Assembly (NCBI RefSeq): GCF_016629525.1
Contig: NZ_AP024269.1
Coordinates: forward strand, 3,534,001-3,598,000
Direction of reading: 5' to 3'
Source: Kaistia sp. 32K
GTDB lineage: Bacteria; Pseudomonadota; Alphaproteobacteria; Rhizobiales; Kaistiaceae
DNA length: 64,000 nt
This document shows, piece by piece, positions 53,690 to 62,901 of the stretch. The position numbers were made by a program, and so were the translations under genes. The stretch's first letter is position 1, and each line of letters opens with the position of its first letter. The notes under the pieces were generated by a model, which saw only the letters and a program-made list of their open reading frames with translations, ran no database searches and was not told where the DNA came from.

Positions 53690-55081
53690 TCAGTCGAAGA
53701 TCGCGCCGGGGTTCATCAGATTGGCCGGATCGATACCCGACTTGATCGTGCGCAGAAGCGCCAGCTGCGTCGGCGAAACCCGGTCCGCGAAGGCGTGATG
53801 TTTGCGGCGACCGATGCCGTGCTCGGCGCTGATCGATCCCGCGTACCGGTCGACCACCGCGAAGATCGCTGTCTCGCTCGCCTTGATCATCGCCCGGCGC
53901 GGCTCGCCGGCGAGATCATCGGACGGCACGACGACGAAGTGCATGTTGCCGTCGCCGATATGGCCATAGGTCAGCACGATGCCGTTGCCGACCGTTGCCG
54001 CCAGCACCGCCTCGACCTCTTCGATGAAGGCGGCGACGCTGGAAATCGTCACGGACACGTCGGTGCGCAGATGCGTGCCGCGCTTGACCTGCGCCTCGAC
54101 CACCGCCTCGCGGATCGCCCAGATCCTCTGCGCCTGCGTCGCGCTGGAAGCGCGGACGCCGTCGAGGATCATGCCCTCCTCCAGCGCATATTCGAGGAAC
54201 CCGCCGACCAGCGCCTCGAGATCGAGCGGTCCGCTCGAGGCCGCCTCTAGCAACACGTAGAAAGGCGACGGCGTCGCCAGCGGATTGACGATCTCAGGCA
54301 TGGTCATCGCCATGGCGACGCTCTTGTCCGAGATCAGCTCGAAAGCGGAGAGCAGGTCGGCGAGCTGGCGGCGCGCGGCGGCGAACAGGCGGACGGCGGC
54401 CTCGGCGGATTCGACCGCCAGGAACATCGTCTCGACCTGGGAGGGTTTTGGAAACAGCTTCAGCGTCGCCGCCGTGACGATGCCGAGCGTGCCCTCCGAG
54501 CCGAGGAAGAGCTGCTTCAAGTCGTAGCCGGAATTGTCCTTGCGGAGCTTCTTGAGCCCGTTCCAGATCCGGCCGTCCGGCAGCACAACTTCCAGCCCCA
54601 GCACCAGGTCGCGCATCATGCCGTAGCGCAGCACGTTGATGCCGCCGGCATTGGTGGCGACATTGCCGCCGATCTGGCAGCTGCCCTTGGCGCCGAGCGA
54701 CAGCGGGAAAAGCAGATCCTCCGCCTCGACGGCCTGATGCAGCGCTTCCAGCACACAGCCGGCCTCGACAACGACGCTGAAGTTCAGTTCGTCGATCTCG
54801 CGGACGCGGTTCATCCGCTCCAGGCTGACGAGCACATGGCCGCCCTCGATATGGGCCGCAGCCCCCTCGACGAGGCCGGTATGACCGCCCTGCGGCACGA
54901 TGGCGAGGCCGTTTTCGGCGCAATAGCGCACGAGATCGACGACCTCGTCGACATTGCGGGGGCGCGCGATGAAGGACGGATTGCCGTCGGCTTCACCAGA
55001 CCAGTCGCGGATATAGTGGGAGCCGGGATCGATATCCCGGATGACGATCGCTTCGTCCAGCTTGGCCTCGGCCTTGCCCAT
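53690..55081 (-). CDS. FAD-linked D-2-hydroxyacid dehydrogenase (GlcD/DLD-like)
   Basis: About 463 residues. The PCMH-type FAD domain has PQGGHTGLVEGA near residue 60, GGNVATNAGGINVLRYG near 140 and GSEGTLGIVT near 190. The C-terminal FAD-oxidase domain has GHIGDGNMHF near 375 and SAEHGIGRRK near 415, with the metal-binding His residues of D-lactate/D-2-hydroxyglutarate dehydrogenases. It would oxidise a 2-hydroxy acid to the keto acid. ATG at 55081 has AAGGA at spacing 9; ATG at 55090 is an alternative. It follows the GMC gene. Confidence 0.86.
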   Translation of the reverse strand: MGKAEAKLDEAIVIRDIDPGSHYIRDWSGEADGNPSFIARPRNVDEVVDLVRYCAENGLAIVPQGGHTGLVEGAAAHIEGGHVLVSLERMNRVREIDELNFSVVVEAGCVLEALHQAVEAEDLLFPLSLGAKGSCQIGGNVATNAGGINVLRYGMMRDLVLGLEVVLPDGRIWNGLKKLRKDNSGYDLKQLFLGSEGTLGIVTAATLKLFPKPSQVETMFLAVESAEAAVRLFAAARRQLADLLSAFELISDKSVAMAMTMPEIVNPLATPSPFYVLLEAASSGPLDLEALVGGFLEYALEEGMILDGVRASSATQAQRIWAIREAVVEAQVKRGTHLRTDVSVTISSVAAFIEEVEAVLAATVGNGIVLTYGHIGDGNMHFVVVPSDDLAGEPRRAMIKASETAIFAVVDRYAGSISAEHGIGRRKHHAFADRVSPTQLALLRTIKSGIDPANLMNPGAIFD

Positions 55082-55110
55082 GTCATGCATTCCTTCGGGG
55101 GATCCAGTTT

Positions 55111-56757
55111 TCAGACGAGCGAACGCCCGAGACAGGCATCTTCGAACCGCTCGGCGAGATTTTCGGCCGCACGGTAGCTGAGCGCGGCGATGGTGCTGGT
55201 CGGATTGACGGCGGCGCCGGTGACCATGACGGAACCGTCGATCACGAACAGGTTCGGACAGTCCCAGGCTTGGTGCCACTGGTTGACGACCGAGCTCTTG
55301 GGATCATCGCCCATCCGCGCCGTGCCATAGAGGTGCCAGGCGTTCGGAACGTAGTTGCCATCGGCATCGCGAAAATCATTGACCTTCATCTCGAAGGCGC
55401 CGAGCGCGCGGCCGAGATCCTTGGCCCGCTCGATGCCAAATTCGATCAGCCGGCGGTCATTGGCGCAGAGCTTGTAGTCGATCTTGGCCCCGGGCAGGCC
55501 GGAGCTGTCCCGAAGTTCCTCCGATAGGGTGACGCGGTTTTCCGCCTGCGGGAGGTCGTCCCCATAGACGAGCACGGACAGACCGTGGCTGAAATGGCGG
55601 CGGAACCAGTCATGGTGCCCCCGGCCCCACGGCGCGCGATTGCCGGAATTGCTGCCGAGCGACTGGATGCCGGCGCCGAGCTGGCGCACGAGATGCAGCG
55701 TCGTGCCGTTGACGAAGCCGCGCGAGGCGTCCGTCTCGGCGAATTCCGCAGAGATCAGCGTCGCGCCGACCGTGCCCATATGGTTCTCGGTCGGCTCGTC
55801 CAGCCACATCTCGACGAAGGCGAGCACGTGGTGCATCAGATTGCGGCCGACCTGGTCCGACGAATTGGCGAGGCCGTTCGGATGCGACTCTGAATCCGAC
55901 ATCAAGAGCACGCGCGGCGTGCCGACGCCGTTGCCGGCGAGCACGACGACCTTCGCCGCCTGAAAGCGACGCTCGCCGGTCAAGCGGTCGATGTAGGTCG
56001 CGCCGGTCGCCCGGCCCTCCGCATCCGTCTCGATGCGGGCGACGCGGGCATTGGTGCGGAGCTCGACGCCGGCTGCGAGCGCGCGCGGCCAGTGGGTGAC
56101 ATGCATGCCGGCCAGCGCCCCGGTCGGGCAGCTCGCCAGGCAGTAGCCGCAATTGTTGCAGGCGTTGCGGCCGAGATAGTCCTCGGCAAGGATCGCCGTC
56201 GGCATCGGCCACCAGTGCCAGCCGAGCTCATCAAAGCCGCGCGCCGCATGGCGGGACATCTCGCCACGCGGGCAAGGCGGTGTCTGGAACGGGCCGCGCT
56301 CCGGCATGGACGGGTCGCCGAGGAAGCCATCGACGCCGCAATCGACGTCGGAGCGATCATAGAATTCGGCGAGATCCTCGTAGGAAATCGGCCAGTCCGG
56401 CGCGAGGCCGTGCTCGGTGCCCTTGCGAAAATCGGAGGGGCGGAAGCGCGGCCAGGTGGCGGTGTAGAGATTGGTGGAACCGCCGACGCCGTTCCACATC
56501 AGCGATTTCTCGTCGCGCGTATCGAGCGGATAGTCGTTGGCGCGCCGGCGTTCGTTCGGGAACAGTGCCCAGTCCGAAAAGCGGCGATATTCCCAGCCGG
56601 GATCGCCATGCGGATGGTCGTCGACCCAGTCGCCCTGCTCCAGGCAGACGACTTTCAGCCCCTTCTCGGCCAGGATCATCGAGGTGATGGCGCCGCCGAC
56701 ACCGGAACCGATGACGACGACGTCGACAGGCTGGTTGCTGTGCTGCGTCGCGCTCAT
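55111..56757 (-). CDS. GMC-family FAD oxidoreductase with an Fe-S cysteine motif
   Basis: About 548 residues. FAD-binding GSGVGGAITS near residue 17, a second FAD-contact region WNGVGGSTNLYTATWPRFRP (in part) near 88, and a C-terminal catalytic pair (His in NAWHLYGTARMG near 478, Asn in GAAVNPTSTIAA near 520). A CNNCGYCLASCPTGA motif near 200 should bind an iron-sulfur cluster, as in FAD glucose and glucoside 3-dehydrogenases. No signal peptide. It overlaps the small-subunit gene by 4 bases. Alternatives are gluconate 2-dehydrogenase-like or glucoside-3-dehydrogenase-like enzyme. Confidence 0.86.
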   Translation of the reverse strand: MSATQHSNQPVDVVVIGSGVGGAITSMILAEKGLKVVCLEQGDWVDDHPHGDPGWEYRRFSDWALFPNERRRANDYPLDTRDEKSLMWNGVGGSTNLYTATWPRFRPSDFRKGTEHGLAPDWPISYEDLAEFYDRSDVDCGVDGFLGDPSMPERGPFQTPPCPRGEMSRHAARGFDELGWHWWPMPTAILAEDYLGRNACNNCGYCLASCPTGALAGMHVTHWPRALAAGVELRTNARVARIETDAEGRATGATYIDRLTGERRFQAAKVVVLAGNGVGTPRVLLMSDSESHPNGLANSSDQVGRNLMHHVLAFVEMWLDEPTENHMGTVGATLISAEFAETDASRGFVNGTTLHLVRQLGAGIQSLGSNSGNRAPWGRGHHDWFRRHFSHGLSVLVYGDDLPQAENRVTLSEELRDSSGLPGAKIDYKLCANDRRLIEFGIERAKDLGRALGAFEMKVNDFRDADGNYVPNAWHLYGTARMGDDPKSSVVNQWHQAWDCPNLFVIDGSVMVTGAAVNPTSTIAALSYRAAENLAERFEDACLGRSLV

Positions 56758-57260
56758 CCGACCCGCTCCCTCAGATCGCCCAGGCCGTCCGTCGACACTC
56801 GCATCACAGCGTCGGTCGCCACGAAATGGCCGCGCCGATGTGTCGGCGCTTCGAGCGGGTCCTGGGCATTGAACGCCGACATGCGATAGCCGTCCGGCTG
56901 CGGGGCATCGGGATATTGCAGCCCCATTCGCCGGATCGCCGCCTTCACGGACGCCGCGCCGTAGTAGGAGAGATACAGGACGACGCAGACGGCTTGGACG
57001 TCGGCCGGTTTCGCCCGCTCATGCGCCGCGAGGCGGGCGACCCGCTCCGCCTCCTCGGCGTCGGCGAAGGGGCCGCCGCGATCGAGGGCTTCGCGCAGGC
57101 CGGCGAGGAAGGCCGGCCCGTGCATCTCTTTGGCGCGCGCCGCGACCAGCGCCGCGACGCCCGCTTCCGAGGCGCTCGGGAAATCTCCGTCGCCGGGGAT
57201 CATCGTGTCGATCAGGGCGGCGACGAAAGCCGCGTCATCGGTGGTGTCGATGGCGCTCAT
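56754..57260 (-). CDS. Small subunit of a GMC dehydrogenase (gluconate 2-dehydrogenase subunit 3 family)
   Basis: About 168 residues. The family pattern is LIDTMIPGDGDFPSASEAGV near residue 16, then helices with LAAHERAKPADVQ. A C-terminal GYRMSAFNAQDPLEAP part likely wraps the GMC partner. Most secreted members start with a Tat signal; this one does not, so the pair appears cytoplasmic. GGAGG lies 6 bases before the start. It overlaps the GMC start by 4 bases and follows the permease stop by 2. Confidence 0.84.
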   Translation of the reverse strand: MSAIDTTDDAAFVAALIDTMIPGDGDFPSASEAGVAALVAARAKEMHGPAFLAGLREALDRGGPFADAEEAERVARLAAHERAKPADVQAVCVVLYLSYYGAASVKAAIRRMGLQYPDAPQPDGYRMSAFNAQDPLEAPTHRRGHFVATDAVMRVSTDGLGDLRERVG

Positions 57261-57262
57261 GT

Positions 57263-58291
57263 CTACCTCCGCGACGCAATGTATTTCTGCAGGGCGTCGA
57301 GCAGCACGGCAGTGATGATGATCACGCCGGTCGCAAAATCCTGCCAGAAGATGTCGATCCGCGAGAGGTTCAGGAAGTTGCGGATCAGGACGATGATGAC
57401 GACGCCGATGATCGTCCGGAGCACATTGCCCTGGCCGCCATAGAGGCTGGTGCCGCCGATGACGACGGCGGCGATGACCTCGAACTCCAGGCCGCGGCCG
57501 GAATCCGCCTGGCTGGCGCCGACGCGGGAGAGCAGCAGCAGGCCGGCCAGCGACGCCGTCAGGCCGACGATCATCATGCAGGCGATCTTCACCCGGGCGA
57601 CGCGGATGCCGGACAGCATCGCCACGGTGCTGTTGGCGCCGACGGCATAGACCTTCTTGCCGAAGGCGGTTCGCGTCAGCAGCACCCAGACCAGCGCGTA
57701 GACGAGGATGGCGATCAGGAAGGGCAGCGGAATGTTCAGGTATTCGAACGCGCCCATCTCGGTGAAGCCGAGCACGTCGAGCAGCTTGCCCTGGCCGATG
57801 ATCTTGAACTCGGCCGGGACGCCGGCGATCACCATGCCACCGGTGACGACGAAGGCGAGGCTTCGCGCCATCATCGACGTGCCGAGCGTCACGATAAACG
57901 ATGGTATCTTGAACTGCGTGACGATGAAGCCGTTCAGAATGCCGAAGGCCGGGCCGATCAGGATGCCGGCGACGAGGCCGGCGGTGATGCCGTAGTTCAC
58001 CATCAGATAGGCGGCGGTCGTCGAGGTCAGTGCCACGATGGCGCCGACGGAGATGTCGAGCTCGCCGGCGATCATCACCACCGTCATGCCGGCGGCGACG
58101 ATCAGGATCACCGACATCTGCGCCATCAGGTTGCTGATGTTGATCCACGTCATGAAGCGCGGCGACAGATAGGACAGCACAATGATCAGCAGCGCCAGCA
58201 CGGCGAGCGACTGGATCAGGCCGTAGGACCGCCGCAGCGTGTCCATCCAATTGTTCTGGCCCGGGGCGGGCTTGACGACAGCATCACTCAT
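57263..58291 (-). CDS. Ribose-type ABC transporter permease
   Basis: About 342 residues of the BPD_transp_2 family, eight to ten membrane helices. AGELDISVGAIVALTSTTAA (in part) near residue 78 and YAVGANSTVAMLSGIRVAR near 210 are the family loops. The start MSDAVVKP has GGGAG upstream. It lies 5 bases after the ATPase and 2 bases before the small dehydrogenase subunit, so import and oxidation genes are in one operon. Confidence 0.88.
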   Translation of the reverse strand: MSDAVVKPAPGQNNWMDTLRRSYGLIQSLAVLALLIIVLSYLSPRFMTWINISNLMAQMSVILIVAAGMTVVMIAGELDISVGAIVALTSTTAAYLMVNYGITAGLVAGILIGPAFGILNGFIVTQFKIPSFIVTLGTSMMARSLAFVVTGGMVIAGVPAEFKIIGQGKLLDVLGFTEMGAFEYLNIPLPFLIAILVYALVWVLLTRTAFGKKVYAVGANSTVAMLSGIRVARVKIACMMIVGLTASLAGLLLLSRVGASQADSGRGLEFEVIAAVVIGGTSLYGGQGNVLRTIIGVVIIVLIRNFLNLSRIDIFWQDFATGVIIITAVLLDALQKYIASRR

Positions 58292-58296
58292 GGATT

Positions 58297-59814
58297 TCAG
58301 CTCCCGCTGATCGAGGCCGCCAGAACAGCCTCTCTGTTGATGTCGGTTCCGGCGTATTCGCGGATCAGCGCGCCCCGGTAGAGGATGAGGACGCGGTCGC
58401 ACATGTCGACGATCTCATCGATCTCGGTGGTGACCAGGATGACGCCGACGCCCTGCGCCGTCAGATCGCGGATGATCGCCTTGATCTCCGCCTTGGCGCC
58501 GAGGTCGATGCCGATCGTCGGTTCGTCGAGGATCAGCACCTTCGGCCCGGTCTCGAGCCAGCGCGCCATCAGCACCTTCTGCTGATTGCCGCCGGAGAGC
58601 TGCCGGATGGTGGCGTTCGGCCCCGAGGTGCGGACGTTCAAGCGGCGAATGCCGGCTTCCGTCACCTCGCGACGCTGCTTCTCATCGAGGAAGCCGGTGC
58701 CCTTGGAGAACCGGTCGAGGATCGGCAGCGTCATGTTGTCGATCAGCGAGAAGTCGGGCAGCACGCCCTCGCGCAGGCGGTCGCTGGTCAAAAGCGCGAT
58801 GCGGTGCGACAGCGACTGGTGCGGATTGTCGAGACGGACCTCGCGGCCTTCGAGGCGGAAGCGGCCGCCGTCGCGGCGGATATCGGTCGAGCCGAAGATC
58901 GCCTTGGCGAGATCGCTGGCGCCGGAGCCGGTCAGGCCGGTGACGCCGAGAACCTCGCCCTTGCGCAGCGTGAAGCCGACGTCGCGCAGCTTGCCGGGTG
59001 CCGACAGACCCGCGACCTCGAACAGCGGCTCGTCGGCGATCTCGCGGCGTGCGTGCGACCCGGTCGCCTTGGCGGCGGCCGCCTCCGATCCCAGCATCGC
59101 GCCGACAACCACGTCGAGCGTCGTCGTCTCACGCGGCAGATGGGCGGCGTTCTGGCCGTCGCGCAGGACGGTGATGTCGTCGCAGACCTGGAAGATCTCG
59201 GACATGTAGTGGGAAATGAACACGATGCCGACGCCCTGCTCGGCCAGCGAGCGGATCATGTCGAGGACGACGCGGACTTCGGTCTGGTTCAGCGACGAGG
59301 TCGGCTCGTCCATGATCAGGATGCGCGCGTCGCGGTTCACCGCCTTGATGATCTGGATCATCTTGCGGGCATCGTTCGGCAGCGTCTGCACCAGCGCGTC
59401 GGGCGAGACGTCGAGATGATATTTCGCGAGCAGGTCGGCGACGCGCTTGCGACCGTCCTTGCGGCGCAGCAACCCACCCTTCGTCAGCTCGTTGTTGAGC
59501 AGGATGTTATCGGTGACCGACAGCGACGGGATCAGGTTGATGTCCTGATGGATGGTGACGATGCGCCGGTCGAGCGCGTCGTTCGCATCGGCAAGCCGCA
59601 ACTCCTCGCCGTCGAGACGGATCGAGCCTTCGTCCTGGCGATGGATGCCGGCGATGATGCGCGTCAGCGTGCTCTTGCCGGCGCCGTTTTCGCCGACGAG
59701 ACCATGAATACCGCCGCGCCGGATGGCGAAGTCGACCCCGCGCAACGCGCGGACGCCGCCGAACGACTTGACGATGCCGCTACATTGCAGAATTGGCGCT
59801 TCCGCCCCGCTCAT
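58297..59814 (-). CDS. Ribose-type ABC transporter ATP-binding protein
   Basis: About 505 residues with two NBDs. NBD1 has Walker A GENGAGKST near residue 38 and Walker B ILIMDEPTSSLNQ. NBD2 has a degenerate Walker A (GLTGSGASD) near 291 and signature LSGGNQQKVLMARW near 405. This is standard for the family. It is separated from the upstream binding-protein gene by a strong hairpin. Import substrate unknown; partners suggest a sugar that is then oxidised. Confidence 0.88.
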   Translation of the reverse strand: MSGAEAPILQCSGIVKSFGGVRALRGVDFAIRRGGIHGLVGENGAGKSTLTRIIAGIHRQDEGSIRLDGEELRLADANDALDRRIVTIHQDINLIPSLSVTDNILLNNELTKGGLLRRKDGRKRVADLLAKYHLDVSPDALVQTLPNDARKMIQIIKAVNRDARILIMDEPTSSLNQTEVRVVLDMIRSLAEQGVGIVFISHYMSEIFQVCDDITVLRDGQNAAHLPRETTTLDVVVGAMLGSEAAAAKATGSHARREIADEPLFEVAGLSAPGKLRDVGFTLRKGEVLGVTGLTGSGASDLAKAIFGSTDIRRDGGRFRLEGREVRLDNPHQSLSHRIALLTSDRLREGVLPDFSLIDNMTLPILDRFSKGTGFLDEKQRREVTEAGIRRLNVRTSGPNATIRQLSGGNQQKVLMARWLETGPKVLILDEPTIGIDLGAKAEIKAIIRDLTAQGVGVILVTTEIDEIVDMCDRVLILYRGALIREYAGTDINREAVLAASISGS

Positions 59815-59842
59815 GGCTGTTCCCCGCTCATGGCTTCTCCTT

Positions 59843-59869
59843 CAGCAGGGCGCCGCGGGCGCCCTGCTG
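59843..59869 (-). terminator. Intercistronic hairpin after the binding-protein gene
   Basis: Perfect 12-bp stem CAGCAGGGCGCC / GGCGCCCTGCTG with a 3-base loop, between the binding-protein stop and the ATPase start. It resembles in position the hairpins at 24940 and 33884. It probably sets a high ratio of binding protein to membrane parts. Confidence 0.7.
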
Positions 59870-59900
59870 GTCCGATGGTCGATAAGGCTTGGGAGCGGGA

Positions 59901-60878
59901 CTACTTGCCGCCGGTGACCTGCGGGTCGTTGGCGAAGTCGGCCGCCGTCTCCTTCGACAGGATCAGCGGCTCGATCTGCATGTCCTTCAGGACTTCGCCA
60001 CCGGTCAGCGACGCCACCATGTTGTTCATGCCGGCATAGCCCATCTCGAACGGCTTCTGGACGACGAGGCCGAGCAGCTTGCCGTCCTTGACCATGCCGT
60101 AGGAGATCGGATCGAGATCGAAGGCGACGAGCTTGACGCTGTCGGCCTTGTTCAGCGTCTCCAGCGCCGAGGCAGCGCCCTGGCCGCCGACCTGGTTCAT
60201 GAAGAACACGCCGGCGACGTCCGGAATGGAGGTCAGCGTGTCTTCCATCAGGCGACGGGCATTCTCGAGGCTCAGCGTGTAGATCTTGCGCGGCTCGACA
60301 GTGAGGCCGAGCTTGGCCGCCTCTTCCTCGAAGCCGCGACGGCGCTCCTGGCCGGCGGTGCTGTTCGGCAGGTGATCGAAGGTGATGACCTTAGCGCCGG
60401 CCGGCACGTTCTTCGCCATCAGCTGCGCCGCGAGCGCGCCGCCCTTGTAGTTGTCGGTGATGTTGAAGTGGACGTAGTCGCCCTTCTCGATGCCGATATC
60501 GGTGATCGCGACCGGGATCTTGCCCCTGTTGTAGAGGTTCACGATCGGATCGCCGACGACGATGCTGTCGCCCGGGAAAATCAGCAGGCCATCGACGCCG
60601 CGCGCATAGAGATCCTCGAGATCGGCGACCTGCTTGTTGACGTCGGTGTCACCGGCATTGGTCACGATCATGTCGACCGCGACGCCCTTGTCGGCCCATT
60701 CCTTGACGGCCTTCTCGGCGCCGGCGGCCTGCGCCAGCAGGAAGGGGTTGGTGCCCCACATCTGCGAGTAGCCGATCGTGAATTTCTTCTCTTCGGCGAA
60801 GCTGGGACCGGACGAGATCACGGCGGTCAGGGCCGACAAAGCGAGCGCGTATTTGAACGCGGAACGGCGATTCAACAT
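59901..60878 (-). CDS. Ribose-type ABC transporter binding protein
   Basis: About 325 residues. Signal peptide (MLNRRSAFKYALALSALTAV, cleavage near SFA-EE) followed by a type 1 periplasmic binding fold with IGYSQMWGTNPFLLAQAAG (in part), DLYARGVDGLLIFPGD and VKLVAFDLDPISYGMV. A GGAGGAAG site precedes the start. First gene of the leftward importer/oxidoreductase operon, divergent from a GntR regulator 404 bases away. Confidence 0.88.
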   Translation of the reverse strand: MLNRRSAFKYALALSALTAVISSGPSFAEEKKFTIGYSQMWGTNPFLLAQAAGAEKAVKEWADKGVAVDMIVTNAGDTDVNKQVADLEDLYARGVDGLLIFPGDSIVVGDPIVNLYNRGKIPVAITDIGIEKGDYVHFNITDNYKGGALAAQLMAKNVPAGAKVITFDHLPNSTAGQERRRGFEEEAAKLGLTVEPRKIYTLSLENARRLMEDTLTSIPDVAGVFFMNQVGGQGAASALETLNKADSVKLVAFDLDPISYGMVKDGKLLGLVVQKPFEMGYAGMNNMVASLTGGEVLKDMQIEPLILSKETAADFANDPQVTGGK

Positions 60879-61282
60879 CGGTTTCTTCCTCCACAAAGCT
60901 AGCGATCGCTGCCGGCACCAAAGTCCCCACCGGGCGGCTAGTGATATCTCAGATATTTCAAAATTGACGGCGAGGCAATCCCTGACTAGGGATGTTGTTG
61001 CGGCTCGGATGAGGATGCATCGGAGCGGGCCGGGCGACGACGGTTCCGAATGGAGCGCCGGGCGTCGGGCGGGACCAGCGCGCGGCCGCGCCGGTTTCGG
61101 GCGGCGGAAGGAAGCGGACGGTTGAGGATAAAGATGCAGCGACCTCTCGCGCGATGCGCGCAGGCTTTCGGCCAGCGCCGCCTTGTGCCATGCCCATCTT
61201 CGATGGTCGAAATATTCTCCGTCCAACCGATTGCCGGATCCGAACTCGGCAACGTCTCGTCCACCAGGGGAGCCCCCGTCCC
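60879..61282. promoter_or_regulatory. Divergent promoter region with a palindrome ATATCT-C-AGATAT
   Basis: The 404-base gap between the binding-protein gene and the GntR gene. The 13-bp palindrome at 60944-60956 in an AT-rich patch lies 66 bases upstream of the binding-protein start. It has the size and symmetry of a GntR-family operator. The rest shows nothing I can support. Confidence 0.6.
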
Positions 61283-61978
61283 ATGACCGCCCACCAGCTC
61301 GACCGACCGAAATCGCTGACCGCGATGGCCTTCGACCGCCTGCTCGAAAGCATCACCCATGGCGAGATCGCCTATGGCACCATGCTGAGCGAGAAGGCCG
61401 TCGCCGAGACCTTCGGCACCAGCAAGACGCCGATCCGCGAGGCGTTCTTCCAGTTGCAGTCGCTGGGACTGGTCGAGATCCGCCCGCAGAAGGGCTGCTT
61501 CGTCCCCTTCCCCACGCTCGACCAGGTGCGCGAGCTCTGCGAACTGCGCATCGAGCTGGAATGCTACGCGCTGCGGCTCTCGATGCAGCGCGACCCGAAG
61601 AAGCTCCTGAAGGCCATGACGAAGACCATCGGCCAGATGGAGGCCATGCGCGACGACTACCAGCACGAGACCTACCACAAGCTGGACCAGGACTTTCACA
61701 AGGCCTTCTTCATCGCCTGCGGCAACGCCCTGCTCGGCGAGGTCTACGGCTCGATCGACCCGCGCATCCAGGCGCTCCGCGCCAATTTCTCCTCGCCCAA
61801 CGAGACCCTGTTCGACATCTCGAAGACCGAGCATCACGCGATCGTCGAGGCGATCGCGAAGGACGACGTCGCCGCCGCGACGCAGACGATCCGCGACCAC
61901 ATCAGCCGCGTCCGCGACATCTATTCGGACGGCATCAGCAAACTGAAGCAATCGGACCCGATGCTGGCTGATCACTAG
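61283..61978 (+). CDS. GntR-family regulator (FCD domain) of the importer/oxidoreductase operon
   Basis: About 231 residues. Winged HTH (LSEKAVAETFGTSKTPIREAFFQLQ, in part, residues 32-56), then a helical FCD ligand domain with Asp/His positions (DQDFHKAFFIACGN near 135, EHHAIVEAIAKDD near 183). GGGGAG upstream supports the ATG at 61283. Divergent from the operon it most likely represses, with the palindrome at 60944 between. The effector is probably the imported sugar or its oxidised product. Confidence 0.86.
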   Translation: MTAHQLDRPKSLTAMAFDRLLESITHGEIAYGTMLSEKAVAETFGTSKTPIREAFFQLQSLGLVEIRPQKGCFVPFPTLDQVRELCELRIELECYALRLSMQRDPKKLLKAMTKTIGQMEAMRDDYQHETYHKLDQDFHKAFFIACGNALLGEVYGSIDPRIQALRANFSSPNETLFDISKTEHHAIVEAIAKDDVAAATQTIRDHISRVRDIYSDGISKLKQSDPMLADH

Positions 61979-62020
61979 CCGGTGCGCCCGTCCGGACAAG
62001 CTATCGACGGACCGGCAGGC

Positions 62021-62857
62021 ATGCTATGGCAGCAGTTCCGGTCGATCGCACGAGCCGAAATGGATACGAGCGCAAAGAGTTCGCTGGCCATCAGCTTCGC
62101 CCGGCTTAGGCGACAGCTGCATTACTTGTATCATGGCCGGTCCCGTTCGGCCCGGATCTTCCAGACCTGCGTCGTCACGATCGACCTGCTGATCATCGCC
62201 TTTTTCATCGCGACACCCATGATCCGCGATGCTTCGGCATTTCTCTGGTACGACTACGCGATCGCGGCGGTGCTGGCGCTCGACCTGGCCTGCCGGGGCC
62301 TGGCGGAGACGCGGCTGCGGCCCTGGCTGCGTCAGCCGACGGTGATCGTCGACATCTTCATCCTGATCACGCTGCTCTTCCCGGCCTATCTCGCCAATCT
62401 GGGTTTCCTGCGCATCCTGCGGCTCTGGTCGCTGTCGCGCAGCGGTCTGTTGTGGCGACTGCTGACGCCGCGCCAACTCGCCCGTTGGCAGCTGCCGCTT
62501 CAGGCGGTGCTCAATCTAGTGACGTTCCTGTTCGTCGCCACCGGCTTCATCTACACCTTCTTCTTCCGCCACAGCCACGGTTTCACCGGCTATATCGACG
62601 CGCTCTACTTCACCGTGGCGACGGTGACGACGACCGGCTTCGGCGACCTCACCCTTCCCGGCCCCTGGGGCAAGCTCACCTCGATCGTGACGATGATCTG
62701 CGGCATCTCGCTGTTCGTCCGCCTGGCCCAGGCCATCGTCCGGCCCTACAAGGTGTTCCACCCCTGCCCCCGATGCGCGCTGCAACGGCACGACCCGGAC
62801 GCGGTCCACTGCAAGGCCTGCGGCGAGATCCTGGCCATTCCCGACGACGACGAGTGA
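62021..62857 (+). CDS. Potassium channel protein with a C-terminal zinc ribbon
   Basis: About 278 residues. A voltage-sensor-like set of helices (residues 40-150) includes RFLRILRLWSLSRS-type Arg spacing (LGFLRILRLWSLSR). A pore domain carries the selectivity filter TVTTTGFGDLT near 210 between two helices. The C-terminal tail has CPRC near 250 and CKAC near 268, a zinc-ribbon-like pair. The start is uncertain: ATG 62021 is preferred, ATG 62060 or GTG 61982 are possible. Stands alone. Confidence 0.78.
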   Translation: MLWQQFRSIARAEMDTSAKSSLAISFARLRRQLHYLYHGRSRSARIFQTCVVTIDLLIIAFFIATPMIRDASAFLWYDYAIAAVLALDLACRGLAETRLRPWLRQPTVIVDIFILITLLFPAYLANLGFLRILRLWSLSRSGLLWRLLTPRQLARWQLPLQAVLNLVTFLFVATGFIYTFFFRHSHGFTGYIDALYFTVATVTTTGFGDLTLPGPWGKLTSIVTMICGISLFVRLAQAIVRPYKVFHPCPRCALQRHDPDAVHCKACGEILAIPDDDE

Positions 62858-62901
62858 CGCCGACATTTGGCTCCGTTCCCGTTTTGTGCTAACCTCTTCG
62901 C

